Shown here: positions 10,201-17,151 of the stretch, piece after piece
Numbering within the stretch: position 1 is the stretch's first letter
Layout: each line of letters starts with the position of its first letter
Assembly: GCA_937951895.1 (NCBI GenBank)
Contig: CALFER010000058.1
Location: 1 to 39,440 of the forward strand
Direction of reading: 5' to 3'
DNA from: an uncultured bacterium
GTDB lineage: Bacteria > CSSED10-310 > CALFER01
Length of the DNA: 39,440 nt
Translations under genes and position numbers: made by a program
The notes under the pieces: model-generated
What the model saw: the letters and a program-made list of their open reading frames with translations, nothing else
Databases searched by the model: none
What the model was told of the DNA's origin: nothing

Positions 10201-10317
10201 CCTATTCTGATCAACTACGGGGATTACGGCTTCAAGGCGGTTCTGCCGAAACCGTTCAATGCCGAACAGCTCAGCGCACTCCTCTATCGATTGCTCGTAC
10301 CGCAGAAATCAACCTGA
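7264..10317 (+). CDS. multi-PAS hybrid sensor histidine kinase with C-terminal receiver
   Basis: The product has about 1017 residues and no membrane segments, so it is a cytoplasmic sensor. It holds five PAS-type domains in series; recognisable pieces include DAVLVYSRRGRIIYTNEAL, LNGDLIYANDVAYEKLGYT, TALVQFVSPSITRILGYS and DLDVRLMNRVAESLTGM. A HisKA domain follows with phospho-acceptor His660 (GGIAHDFNNIM), then an HATPase domain (NLLINAEQAMPNGG, DQGDGIPD, GGSGLGLTTSFSIVKRH). The C-terminal receiver has acidic pocket MDDDD near 896, acceptor Asp945 (VILDLV) and Lys996 (LPKPF). The ATG at 7264 has GGGGAGG five bases upstream; a TTG at 7198 would add 22 residues with poor spacing. It overlaps the end of mutY by nine bases, convergently. 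The output partner is not in the window. Confidence 0.95.
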   Translation: MTGRAANPLITQFASILPAMFDAARDAVLVYSRRGRIIYTNEALRALWKSDLTECDQIDPFLDLIMAGCRCDRGKLLRIFRPVRLTRYERSIRFELEDSVWLDCFSRPLIHDSRWAAQLLRFVDISSQVDLERKLQEKSYQFERMADCLPEPVFEIDLNGDLIYANDVAYEKLGYTREESSFNAFSIIAPEDIDRARQNVQRVLAGERLQGVEYQVMRRDGTRFPAIIHSRNILKDGRPIGLTGIILDQTEKKQADEALRVSEATLRSIFDNSLQAFLLLDRMMLIRTINKTARTWIKSRFDIHLQTGQSLLNYLAPGHRPMFLDIFSKVMNGESMRMIQAAPELNGDKRWIEVGISPVIEDDGSVKGVCISLLDITDQKKAELEVIESQDRFRAMVQNSTDIITILDETALVQFVSPSITRILGYSESEMVGRQTFDFVHPDDIPSVMPAFRLLASTPGIVFAPEFRFRHADGRWIILESVGNNLIHDASIRGIVINSRDITERKRTELALAMEKERLRVTLQSIADGVISIGVDLDVRLMNRVAESLTGMSREEAIGRPINDILTLIDEKTRQRENIPELLATPAPPPDRGRQQVLVSRDGSERLIEKSIAPILREDGTLDGRVLVLRDITLRRKSEDEQFKAAKMESIGILAGGIAHDFNNIMTGIVGSVYIAKMLAGKDDRVRKVLVDAERAALRAKDLTHQLITFSKGSDPVKQAVSIRDIIQNSATFILRNPRVKWEADIPDDLWAVEADENQICQVIHNLLINAEQAMPNGGRITIRCLNVPGSIMTGLPATAPHYVRIAISDQGDGIPDAIRDRIFDPYFTTKKGGSGLGLTTSFSIVKRHQGFLTFDSDNGGTTFHVHLPASPDQKPVRRITEPEIYRGSGRILVMDDDDIIINVTSDALTMLGYQVTSARNGDIAIDNYRESMHAGNPFSAVILDLVIADGMGGEECIRELRRIDPDIVAIVTSGYSNDPILINYGDYGFKAVLPKPFNAEQLSALLYRLLVPQKST

Positions 10318-11391
10318 TCCCCGTTGCTGCGCCGGCAGCATCCCCAGCTTTTTCAACGCATCGATGTGCACTTTCGCAATCGCGATCTCGCCCAGTTTCC
10401 ATCGGTCAGCCCAGACATGGGTTTCCCAGTCATCGAGCCGGAACGTATCACCGGAGGAGGCTTCATGCAGCTCGAACAGGACTTTGAAATGCGAGTAGGC
10501 ATGCCGGACCGTGTGGATGCTCTTCCGAAAGATCCTCAGCCCGGTCCGCGCCAGAAACTCCTCGATCGTTTCCTCGTCCTGCATCACGTTCGGGAGTTCC
10601 CACAGGCCTCCGAGCAACCCGGAGGCACGCCGGCGGACCATGAGAATCCGATCGGTGTCCCGGACGATCAGAATGGACCCCCGGCGAATCGGAACCTTCA
10701 TGCGAGGCGGTTTGCGGGGGAATCGGGCGACGCGGTCCATTGCGTGGGCAACACAGAGATACCGGAAGGGGCAGGCCGCGCAGGAGGGCCGCGGAATACA
10801 CTGCAACGCGCCGAACTCCATCCAGGCCTGATTCACCCATCCCGGGTGATGATCGTAAAACCCGGATTCGACGATCCCGCGGATCCGTCGGCGGAAAGCC
10901 GGGCGCGTCGCGAGATCGTCCAGGCCGAACAGGCGGGACATGACCCGGATCACATTCCCGTCCACCACGCCGGACGGATGGCCGAATGCGATGCTGGCCA
11001 CGGCCGCCGATATGTATTCGCCGATTCCCGGAATCGTCTGCAACCCCTCCGGCGTCTGGGGGAACCGCCCACTGAAACGCTCGACGATCATCCGCGCGCC
11101 GCGGTGTGCGTTTCTGACGCGTGAGTAGTAGCCGAGCCCCTCCCAGAGTTTGAGGGCGTCGTCGAGCGATCCCGCGGCGAACGCTTCGACAGTCGGGAAA
11201 CGCTCCATCCAGCGCAGATAATAGGCCTCAACCGTCCGTACTTGCGTCTGCTGCAGCATGATTTCGCTGATCCAGATCCGATAGGGATCGGTGTCGCCCC
11301 TCCACGGCATGGCCCTCCGGTTCTGCTCGAACCAGAACATCAATGTCCGGGTGACGGGAAGCGTGATGAGGGGATCCGATGGCGTCTTCAT
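10309..11391 (-). CDS. mutY: A/G-specific adenine DNA glycosylase
   Basis: The 360-residue protein removes adenine mispaired with 8-oxoguanine. It has the catalytic-helix region WISEIMLQQTQVRTVEAYY, the GLGYYSRVRNAH segment, the helix-hairpin-helix LQTIPGIGEYISAAVASIAFG and the catalytic Asp in VVDGNVIRVMSRL. An Fe-S loop CIPRPSCAACPFRYLC follows, and then a C-terminal NUDIX-like domain (ILIVRDTDRILMVRRR … GGLWELPNV). The Fe-S loop spacing is C-X5-C-X2-C-X5-C, one residue shorter than the usual C-X6-C-X2-C-X5-C. The frame is open further upstream, but the ATG at 11391 gives the normal family length and avoids running into the divergent DUF72 gene. Confidence 0.95.
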   Translation of the reverse strand: MKTPSDPLITLPVTRTLMFWFEQNRRAMPWRGDTDPYRIWISEIMLQQTQVRTVEAYYLRWMERFPTVEAFAAGSLDDALKLWEGLGYYSRVRNAHRGARMIVERFSGRFPQTPEGLQTIPGIGEYISAAVASIAFGHPSGVVDGNVIRVMSRLFGLDDLATRPAFRRRIRGIVESGFYDHHPGWVNQAWMEFGALQCIPRPSCAACPFRYLCVAHAMDRVARFPRKPPRMKVPIRRGSILIVRDTDRILMVRRRASGLLGGLWELPNVMQDEETIEEFLARTGLRIFRKSIHTVRHAYSHFKVLFELHEASSGDTFRLDDWETHVWADRWKLGEIAIAKVHIDALKKLGMLPAQQRGSG

Positions 11392-11489
11392 GGCGGTTCC
11401 ATCATGCGGATCGGAGGGGGACGGGTCAAGCCGGAGGATGCGAGTAACCCCCCGCGGCTGCCGCGCGTCGAATAGGACGGGAGGCAGAC

Positions 11490-12335
11490 ATGGGACGGGT
11501 ATGGTTCGGGACATCGAGCTGGTCTGAGAAAGGTTGGATCGGCCCCTTCTATCCTCCCGGAACCGCGCCCCGTGAAATGCTCCCGTTTTACGCGACGCAG
11601 TTTCCCGCCGTCGAGGCCGATGTGACGTATTATCGGATCCCGTCGCACACAATGGTGGCGGATTGGGCGGCTCGGGCAGGGGAGGGGTTTCGGATTGCGT
11701 CGAAGTTCCCGCGCGAGATCGTGCATGGAGGCGAGGGCGCGACACCGGACCCGTCGAAAGCGCTCCTGTGGGCGAAGGTCGGCGCGGCTGCGGAAGCCTT
11801 CATCGATGTCATGCGCGATCTCGGAGAAGCACTCGGTCCGATGATCATCCAGTGCCCGTATTACAACAAATCGGTTTTCGATTCGCGCGATGCCTTCCTG
11901 CAACGTCTCAACGGATTTCTCGAACGACTGCCGCTCGATCTGCGCTTCGGCATCGAACTGCGAAACAGGAACTACCTGACCGCCGAACTGATGGCCATTC
12001 TCGAAACACACCGGGTATCGCTGGTCTGGGCGGATATCCCCTACATGCCCCCTCCCTGGCAATACGCTGATGCGATCCGGCGACCGACGGCGTCGTTTCG
12101 CTATGTGCGGCTGATCGGCGATCGGAAAGCCACGGAAGCACTCACCGGGACGTTCAGCGGAATCGTGACCGACCGGAGCGGGCAGATCCGGGAATGGGCG
12201 CGGTTTGTTGCCGGGGAATGCGATCGATTTGAGGACATTTTCGTGTTCGCGAACAACCATTTCGCCGGGTTCGGGCCGGCCACAATCCGGGAATTCATGC
12301 AGGTGCTGACGGAAATCCGCGGCGGATCCGAGTGA
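11490..12335 (+). CDS. DUF72 family protein (YecE-like)
   Basis: The 281-residue product begins with the DUF72 hallmark WFGTSSWSEKGWIGPFYPPGT and continues with VEADVTYYRIPSH, FRIASKFPREI, LRFGIELRNRNYL and a C-terminal VFANNHFAGFGPATIREF. DUF72 proteins have a TIM-barrel-like fold and no settled biochemical role. The ATG at 11490 follows GGGAGG with a five-base spacer. It is divergent from mutY (98 bases) and convergent with the next gene (17 bases). Confidence 0.92.
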   Translation: MGRVWFGTSSWSEKGWIGPFYPPGTAPREMLPFYATQFPAVEADVTYYRIPSHTMVADWAARAGEGFRIASKFPREIVHGGEGATPDPSKALLWAKVGAAAEAFIDVMRDLGEALGPMIIQCPYYNKSVFDSRDAFLQRLNGFLERLPLDLRFGIELRNRNYLTAELMAILETHRVSLVWADIPYMPPPWQYADAIRRPTASFRYVRLIGDRKATEALTGTFSGIVTDRSGQIREWARFVAGECDRFEDIFVFANNHFAGFGPATIREFMQVLTEIRGGSE

Positions 12336-12352
12336 GCGTCCGGACCTGGCGA

Positions 12353-13051
12353 TCAGTTCAGTGTTTTCAGGAACAGATACAGGGATGGATGGACATCGAG
12401 CGCATCGGGCTGCCAGACGTCTTCGTTGCGTACCGCGAGATAGACATAGTGGTCGCGCTGGATGTCGGTCCAGCGTTCGAGCGCCATGGCGACACGGGCA
12501 CGGAAGTCCTTGACCTGCTCATTGAGATTTTCGACGTGGTTCAGGTTTGTCTGATTCTGAAACTCGGCGGTGGCTTCCTGGGTCATGGACAGGAGACGCG
12601 TGGCCTGAACCATCTGGTCCCTGAGTTCCTGATGGATTTCTCCGGCGATGCCGAACGGAAGCGATTTGGGCTGCATCGGTTCGTGGCCGTTGTCGATACC
12701 ATTGTTGCCGTGCTGAACGAAAACCCCGTAGGCTTCATCGGTCGGACCTGAGAAGATGAGGAGGAATCGCATGAGACAGGGGATGTCTTCCTTGCGGCGG
12801 CCGGGGTCGTCGACTTTGAGTTTGATGGTGAGTGTTTTGTAGGCGGCCGTGGCGTCTTCGGGCTGCTGATCGACCGTGAACCCGTTTTCGGTGAAGAACC
12901 GCGTGAAATCCTCGAAGGTGCGGGCCTTGACCAGTTTTCTCTTTTCTTCGAAGACCCAGTTTGTCTTGTCATTCGTGGCGACATTGGCCTGCTGGAGTTT
13001 CGAAAAAATGTCCTTGTAGTCTTCGATGCGCTTCAGTTCCTGAAATCTCAC
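12353..13051 (-). CDS. uncharacterised soluble protein
   Basis: I do not recognise this 232-residue family. It has no signal peptide or membrane segment. It is charged and helical, with a central portion resembling an alpha/beta domain (KTLTIKLKVDDP, MRFLLIFSGPTDEAYGVFVQHGNNG) followed by a long helical region (residues about 140-200) that may form a coiled coil. The start is GTG at 13051 with GGGAGG about ten bases upstream on the minus strand, and codon use looks like that of its neighbours. It stands alone, upstream of a repeat-rich region and convergent with the DUF72 gene. Confidence 0.8.
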   Translation of the reverse strand: MRFQELKRIEDYKDIFSKLQQANVATNDKTNWVFEEKRKLVKARTFEDFTRFFTENGFTVDQQPEDATAAYKTLTIKLKVDDPGRRKEDIPCLMRFLLIFSGPTDEAYGVFVQHGNNGIDNGHEPMQPKSLPFGIAGEIHQELRDQMVQATRLLSMTQEATAEFQNQTNLNHVENLNEQVKDFRARVAMALERWTDIQRDHYVYLAVRNEDVWQPDALDVHPSLYLFLKTLN

Positions 13052-13181
13052 GGCATTACACCCTCCCGCCCGAAGTATAAAAGAACCCCCCCGTCTTAAC
13101 CACTGATTTTTGTACCGTTAACATATCGGCGGGCCTCCGTGCCCACCGGCACATAAATAGCTGGGTCTCATACGGCCTCCG

Positions 13182-13291
13182 TGCCCGCCGGCAGGGACGC
13201 ATTAAGGTTCTAATACGCAATGCCCGCCGGCAGGGACGCCGGCAGCTGCTGTGCCCGCCGGCAGGGACGCCGGCGGCTGCTGTGCCCGCCG
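13182..13291 (+). repeat. 31-base tandem repeats with GCCGGC hairpins
   Basis: Two full units start at 13221 and 13252 with a period of 31 bases and a single difference (GGCAGCTGCTG against GGCGGCTGCTG). A truncated third unit starts at 13283, and a 19-base partial copy sits upstream at 13182-13200. Each unit contains GCCGGC twice around AGGGAC and can form a GC-rich hairpin. A related fragment (GTGCCCACCGGCAC) occurs near 13139. There are no spacers, so this is not a CRISPR array. Confidence 0.8.
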
Positions 13292-13328
13292 CTATCGTGG
13301 TATCGACATGTATGACGGGAATGAGGGA

Positions 13329-13357
13329 TTGCACCCGCTCCCGGATTCCATAATAAT
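13329..13357 (+). promoter_or_regulatory. possible sigma70-type promoter of moeA
   Basis: TTGCAC (13329-13334) and AATAAT (13352-13357) are separated by 17 bases, putting the transcription start near 13364, about 30 bases before the moeA ATG. The -10 matches at five of six positions, but the -35 at only three. Confidence 0.4.
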
Positions 13358-13395
13358 GAATCGCGCTCCTTCAACCCGGAGCCCAGGAGACCCAC

Positions 13396-14610
13396 ATGCG
13401 CGAATTCCTTCAGTTCCACGACGCGTTCAACCGGTTTCTCGATGTCGTGTCCAACCGACGAGCCCCCATCGAAACCCTCCCGATCACCCATGCCCTCCAC
13501 CGCGTTCTCGCAGCCGATATCCCTGCCCGTATCCCCATGCCGCCTTTCGATAAAACGGCCATGGACGGATACGCGATCATGAACGACGATCCGTCGGACA
13601 CGTTTACCATCATCGAGACACTCGGTGCCGGAGACCATTTCACTCGATCGCTCGAACACGGAACCTGCACGAAAATCATGACCGGCGCGATGACGCCTCC
13701 GGGCACGGGCCGGATCATCCCGGTCGAAGACGCCGAGGAATCCGATGGACACATGCGAATCACCCGTCGCGGCTCGGATCCGCATCTCTGCTGCCGTGGC
13801 GAGGATTTCCCCGAAGGCGCCCGTCTCGCCCGTTCCGGTGACCGGCTCAGCCCTGCGCTCGCCGCAATTCTCATATCGGGCGGAATCGACACCGTCCCGG
13901 TCCACGCATGTCCCTCCGCCCGTGTCTTTTCAACCGGCGACGAACTGGTCGAACCAGGTGCGCCATTGCCTCCCGGCCGGATCTACGACTCGAACGGCCC
14001 GATGCTCGATGCGCTGCTCGGCGACCATCACGTGTCGCTTTCGCCGCGCGGCCGCATCCCGGACGATCTCGATGTCTCGATCGCGCTGCTCGGGGATGCC
14101 ATCGCCTCCCACGATCTCATCTGTCTCTCGGGAGGTGTTTCAGCCGGCGATTTCGACTACATCCCCCGCGCGCTGGAAACCTGTGGCATGACACTTCATT
14201 TCTCGGGCATCCGCGTCAAGCCCGGCAAACCCATGACGGTCGCCACGAACGACCGGTGCCTCGTGATGGCCTTCCCCGGCAATCCGGTCTCGACGTTCGT
14301 CATGTTCCATCTCTTCGGCATCCCCGCGCTCGATGCCCTGGCCGGCCGGCGATCCTCCCCCCGTTTTCTCGAATTCAAACTGGCCGAACCGTTCAGACGG
14401 AAGCGCGCCGAACGTCTCGAATTCGTCCCCGCCCGCCTGACTCCGGACGGGATTGTGCTGATCCCCTACCATGGTTCCGCGCATCTCGCCGCACTGGCGC
14501 ATGCCGAGGGGTTCCTGGTGATCGAACCGGGTGTCCACGTGATGGAAGCCGGCGCACGCGCGCTGTTCTGGCCGATATCCGTGTCGATGCACGAGACCTC
14601 GTATGCGTGA
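13396..14610 (+). CDS. moeA: molybdopterin molybdenumtransferase MoeA
   Basis: The 404-residue protein contains MoeA landmarks: PPFDKTAMDGYAI near residue 50, STGDELVEPG, IYDSNGPML, the MPT-binding SGGVSAGDFDYI near 250, IRVKPGKPMTVA and FPGNPVSTFVMF. MoeA inserts molybdate (or tungstate) into adenylylated molybdopterin in the cytoplasm. The ATG follows AGGAG with a six-base spacer. It is the first gene of the cofactor operon moeA-moaA-moaC-MOSC::MogA, and its stop overlaps the moaA start by eight bases, which points to translational coupling. Confidence 0.96.
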   Translation: MREFLQFHDAFNRFLDVVSNRRAPIETLPITHALHRVLAADIPARIPMPPFDKTAMDGYAIMNDDPSDTFTIIETLGAGDHFTRSLEHGTCTKIMTGAMTPPGTGRIIPVEDAEESDGHMRITRRGSDPHLCCRGEDFPEGARLARSGDRLSPALAAILISGGIDTVPVHACPSARVFSTGDELVEPGAPLPPGRIYDSNGPMLDALLGDHHVSLSPRGRIPDDLDVSIALLGDAIASHDLICLSGGVSAGDFDYIPRALETCGMTLHFSGIRVKPGKPMTVATNDRCLVMAFPGNPVSTFVMFHLFGIPALDALAGRRSSPRFLEFKLAEPFRRKRAERLEFVPARLTPDGIVLIPYHGSAHLAALAHAEGFLVIEPGVHVMEAGARALFWPISVSMHETSYA

Positions 14611-15403
14611 TCCGTTCGGACGTTCGATCGAGTATCTGCGGATCTCGGTCACGGACAAATGCAACTTCCGCTGCTTCTATTGCATGCCGGCGGAGGGCGT
14701 GCCGTTCCTGCCTCATGAATCGATCCTGCGTTTCGAGGAAATCGTGGAAGTCGCCCGAACTGCGCTCACACTGGGAATCACGCGTTTCCGTCTGACGGGA
14801 GGTGAACCCCTCATCCGGCGGGGCATCGTCGATCTGGTCCGCAAGCTGGCCGCACTCGACGGCATCGAGGATCTCGCGATGACCACCAACGGCGCGCTGC
14901 TTGCCGGATTCGCAGCGGATCTAAAGGCAGCGGGGCTCCGGCGCGTCAACATCAGCCTCGATACGATGGATCCGGACCGATTCCGTGACATGACCCGCGG
15001 AGGAGATATCGGGGCGGTTCTGACCGGCATCGAGGCGGCGGATCGGGAGGGGTTGCATCCGGTCAAGCTGAATATCGTCGTCGAGGATCCCGCGCGGGAC
15101 GAGGATGCCCGGAGTGTCGAGGAATTCGCGAGACGGCACGGATACGAATCACGGCGGATCCGCATGATGAATCTGGGCGCGGGGCGGTTCAGTGTCGTGG
15201 AAAACAGCACGCGAGGCGACTGCGCTCTGTGCAACCGGCTCCGGTTGACGTGCGATGGATTCGTCCGGAGTTGCCTGATGTCCCGGATCATGTTCAGCGT
15301 CCGTGAACTCGGGGCCGAAGAAGCCCTGCGGCGGGCAATCGCCGGGAAACCCGAGCATGGTTCGGGGGCGCCCGGTTCCGCCATGAACCGGATAGGAGGG
15401 TGA
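14603..15403 (+). CDS. moaA: GTP 3',8-cyclase MoaA, unusually short
   Basis: This is a radical SAM enzyme for the first step of pyranopterin synthesis. The N-terminal cluster is CNFRCFYCM. It has FRLTGGEPLIRRG (SAM site), MTTNGALL and VNISLDTMDPDRF. The C-terminal cluster is C-X2-C-X13-C (GDCALCNRLRLTCDGFVRSC), and the protein ends in the conserved MoaA C-terminal Gly-Gly. At 266 residues it is some 60 shorter than typical MoaA (about 320-340). The missing part lies before the second cluster, where the usual FIE(F/Y)MP-type strand and following loop are reduced to RRIRMMNLGAG. All cluster cysteines and the GG tail remain, so it is probably functional. It overlaps moeA by eight bases. Confidence 0.92.
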   Translation: MRDPFGRSIEYLRISVTDKCNFRCFYCMPAEGVPFLPHESILRFEEIVEVARTALTLGITRFRLTGGEPLIRRGIVDLVRKLAALDGIEDLAMTTNGALLAGFAADLKAAGLRRVNISLDTMDPDRFRDMTRGGDIGAVLTGIEAADREGLHPVKLNIVVEDPARDEDARSVEEFARRHGYESRRIRMMNLGAGRFSVVENSTRGDCALCNRLRLTCDGFVRSCLMSRIMFSVRELGAEEALRRAIAGKPEHGSGAPGSAMNRIGG

Positions 15404-15404
15404 A

Positions 15405-15854
15405 ATGAACGCACTGACTCATGTGGACGGCGAAGGCCGGCTGTCGATGGTCGATGTGGGCGGCAAGCCGATCCAGGTCCGCGTCGCACGGGCATCCGGC
15501 AGGATCACGCTCGCTGCGCACACCCTGGAACTGATCCGGGGCGCGCTGATCAAAAAAGGCGATGTGCTCGCGGCCGCACAGATCGCGGGCATCCAGGCCG
15601 CCAAACAAACCGCGCACCTGATACCGCTCTGCCACCCGCTGATCACTGATTCGATCCGGGTCACGCCGAATCTGCGCGAGGACGGCGTCGAAGTCACCGC
15701 GGAAGTCCGCTGCACCGGCCGGACAGGCGCCGAAATGGAAGCGCTCACGGCGGTCGGCATCGCACTCCTCACCATCTATGACATGTGCAAGGCGGTCGAT
15801 AAAACAATGGTCATCGGTGAGATCCGGTTGCTGTTCAAGGAGAAATCGGGATGA
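15405..15854 (+). CDS. moaC: cyclic pyranopterin monophosphate synthase MoaC
   Basis: The 149-residue protein shows the MoaC signature throughout: MVDVGGKPIQVRVARASG, IKKGDVLAAAQIAGIQAAKQTAHLIPLCHPL, VRCTGRTGAEMEALTAVGIALLTIYDMCKAVDK. It converts the MoaA product to cyclic pyranopterin monophosphate. The ATG lies one base after the moaA stop and has AGGAGGGTG immediately upstream. Its stop overlaps the next start as ATGA. Confidence 0.97.
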   Translation: MNALTHVDGEGRLSMVDVGGKPIQVRVARASGRITLAAHTLELIRGALIKKGDVLAAAQIAGIQAAKQTAHLIPLCHPLITDSIRVTPNLREDGVEVTAEVRCTGRTGAEMEALTAVGIALLTIYDMCKAVDKTMVIGEIRLLFKEKSG

Positions 15855-16783
15855 CGGTCGGATTCAGAGTCGAGGCGGTGAACGTTTCGGAGCAGAAAGG
15901 CGGAGTGAAGACGCCTGTTGAGCGGATCGTGCTGCGCGAGGGGCATGGCATCGAAGGCGACGCTCATGCCGGACCATGGCACCGGCAGATCAGCCTGTTG
16001 TCCTCCGAGCAGATCGCGGCGTTCGACGGCGCGGGACGACCGATGAAACCGGGCGAGTTCGCCGAAAACATCACGACATCCGGAATCGATCTCCGCCAGA
16101 TCGCCGTGCTCGATCGGATCACCATCGGGGATGTCCTGATCGAAATCACGCAGATCGGCAAGGAATGCCACTCGGGATGCGCGATCTTCCAGGAGGTCGG
16201 CGCGTGCATCATGCCGAAAGAAGGGCTCTTCGGACGCGTGCTGAGGGGGGGCGAGATCCGTGCGGGGATGGCGGGAACATGCGAATTCCGGCCGCTGCGG
16301 ATCGAGGTCATCACCTTGAGCGACCGGGCGAGTCAGGGGATTTACGAGGATCGGAGCGGGGCGCGGATCGAGGCGATCATCCGGGAGTATTTCGCGGGGC
16401 GGCGCGGACACCCGGACATCGTGCGACATCTGATTCCCGACGACGCGGATCGCCTCATGGAACTGCTCGAAGCCGGGCACAGGCGCGGCGCAGATTTCAT
16501 CCTCACGACGGGCAGCACCGGGATCGGTCCCCGGGATATCGCGCCGGAGGTGACGCAGCGGTTCTGCGACCGGATCATTCCGGGGATCATGGAATTTATG
16601 CGCGCGACTTTCGGATCGAAGAAACGAACGGTGTATCTGACGCGCGGATACGCGGGTTTAAAGGGCTCCACCGTCGTGTTCAACATGCCGGGATCGGTGC
16701 GGGCCGTCGAGGAAATGCTGCCGGAATGGCTCACGTTCTGGGGCCACATGATCTGCATGATCCACTCGATCGACGCGCACTGA
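15851..16783 (+). CDS. MOSC domain - MogA/MoaB fusion protein
   Basis: The 310-residue protein joins two Moco-pathway domains. Residues about 1-150 are a stand-alone-type MOSC domain (EGDAHAGPWHRQISLLS, PGEFAENITTSGI, then QIGKECHSGCAIFQ with conserved Cys). Residues about 155-310 are a MogA/MoaB molybdopterin adenylyltransferase domain (VITLSDRASQGIYEDRSG, TTGSTGIGPRDIAPE, FNMPGSVRAVEE). MogA-type domains adenylylate molybdopterin before MoeA inserts the metal. MOSC domains bind or transfer sulfur-linked Moco. Position as the last gene of the moeA-moaA-moaC operon with an ATGA overlap supports the assignment. moaD, moaE and a moeB are absent from the window. Confidence 0.93.
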   Translation: MTVGFRVEAVNVSEQKGGVKTPVERIVLREGHGIEGDAHAGPWHRQISLLSSEQIAAFDGAGRPMKPGEFAENITTSGIDLRQIAVLDRITIGDVLIEITQIGKECHSGCAIFQEVGACIMPKEGLFGRVLRGGEIRAGMAGTCEFRPLRIEVITLSDRASQGIYEDRSGARIEAIIREYFAGRRGHPDIVRHLIPDDADRLMELLEAGHRRGADFILTTGSTGIGPRDIAPEVTQRFCDRIIPGIMEFMRATFGSKKRTVYLTRGYAGLKGSTVVFNMPGSVRAVEEMLPEWLTFWGHMICMIHSIDAH

Positions 16784-16864
16784 CCACCCTGTCCGCCTCG
16801 CGCGCGCTCCTGTCCCTGCCCGGGAACGGCAAAGCGCGATTCGATTCGATCCTTCCCCCATCCG

Positions 16865-16905
16865 TTCGTCCTGAGCCCGAGCGAAGCGAGGAGTCGAAGG
16901 ACGAA
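16865..16905 (+). repeat. inverted-repeat element TTCGTCCTGAG…GTCGAAGGACGAA
   Basis: TTCGTCCT (16865-16872) pairs with AGGACGAA (16898-16905). The element shares the inner CTGAGC…GTCGAAG core with the array that begins 20 bases later, so both seem to be variants of one REP-like family, known to be common in environmental bacterial genomes. Confidence 0.65.
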
Positions 16906-16924
16906 ACGGAAATCGCTTTCTCCC

Positions 16925-17076
16925 GGTCACTGAGCCTGTCGAAGTGACCCCGAAGGCGCGAGCCCCCGGTCACTGAGCTTGTCGAAGTGACCCCGAAGGC
17001 GCGAGCCCCCGGTCACTGAGCCTGTCGAAGTGACCCCGAAGGCGCCGCCCCGGTCACTGAGCTTGTCGAAGTGACC
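16925..17076 (+). repeat. tandem array of four 25-base palindromic repeats
   Basis: Copies of a GGTCACTGAGC…GTCGAAGTGACC palindrome start at 16925, 16968, 17011 and 17052. The first three are spaced exactly 43 bases and the last 41. The 18 bases between copies are also repeated (CCGAAGGCGCGAGCCCC type), so the unit is the whole 43 bases. The copies alternate a single base (GAGCCTG against GAGCTTG). Each unit forms a stem of GGTCACT with AGTGACC. Confidence 0.85.
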
Positions 17077-17079
17077 CGA

Positions 17080-17108
17080 TTGATTCTCTCCTCGGGATCC
17101 GGTATCGT
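17080..17108 (+). promoter_or_regulatory. probable promoter of tupABC
   Basis: TTGATT (17080-17085) and TATCGT (17103-17108) are 17 bases apart, immediately after the last repeat unit. The predicted start near 17115 leaves a leader of about 37 bases containing the tupA ribosome site. Each hexamer matches at four of six positions. Confidence 0.45.
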
Positions 17109-17151
17109 TCCGGACCACGAAACCCGTCATTTCTTCTCCGGAGGTGTCACC

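Larger units (their letters stand above)
13052..13395. other. divergent intergenic region with short GC-rich repeats
   Basis: No gene is visible between the uncharacterised minus-strand gene and moeA. The region contains a homopolymer-rich stretch, the CCGCCGGCAGGGACG-type repeats at 13182-13291, and the putative moeA promoter. I see no fold that I can identify as a molybdenum-cofactor riboswitch. Confidence 0.6.
16784..17151. other. intergenic repeat region between the cofactor operon and tupA
   Basis: The region holds no supported gene. It carries an inverted-repeat element at 16865-16905, a tandem array of four palindromic units at 16925-17076, and a promoter-like sequence just before tupA. 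The hairpins may also terminate transcription from the upstream operon. Confidence 0.6.

Noticed and set aside
13052..13395. Molybdenum-cofactor riboswitch upstream of moeA
   Set aside because: I could not find the expected multi-stem arrangement; the paired segments present belong to the 31-base repeats.
16925..17076. CRISPR array
   Set aside because: The sequence between palindromes is itself repeated, there are no unique spacers and no cas genes are nearby.
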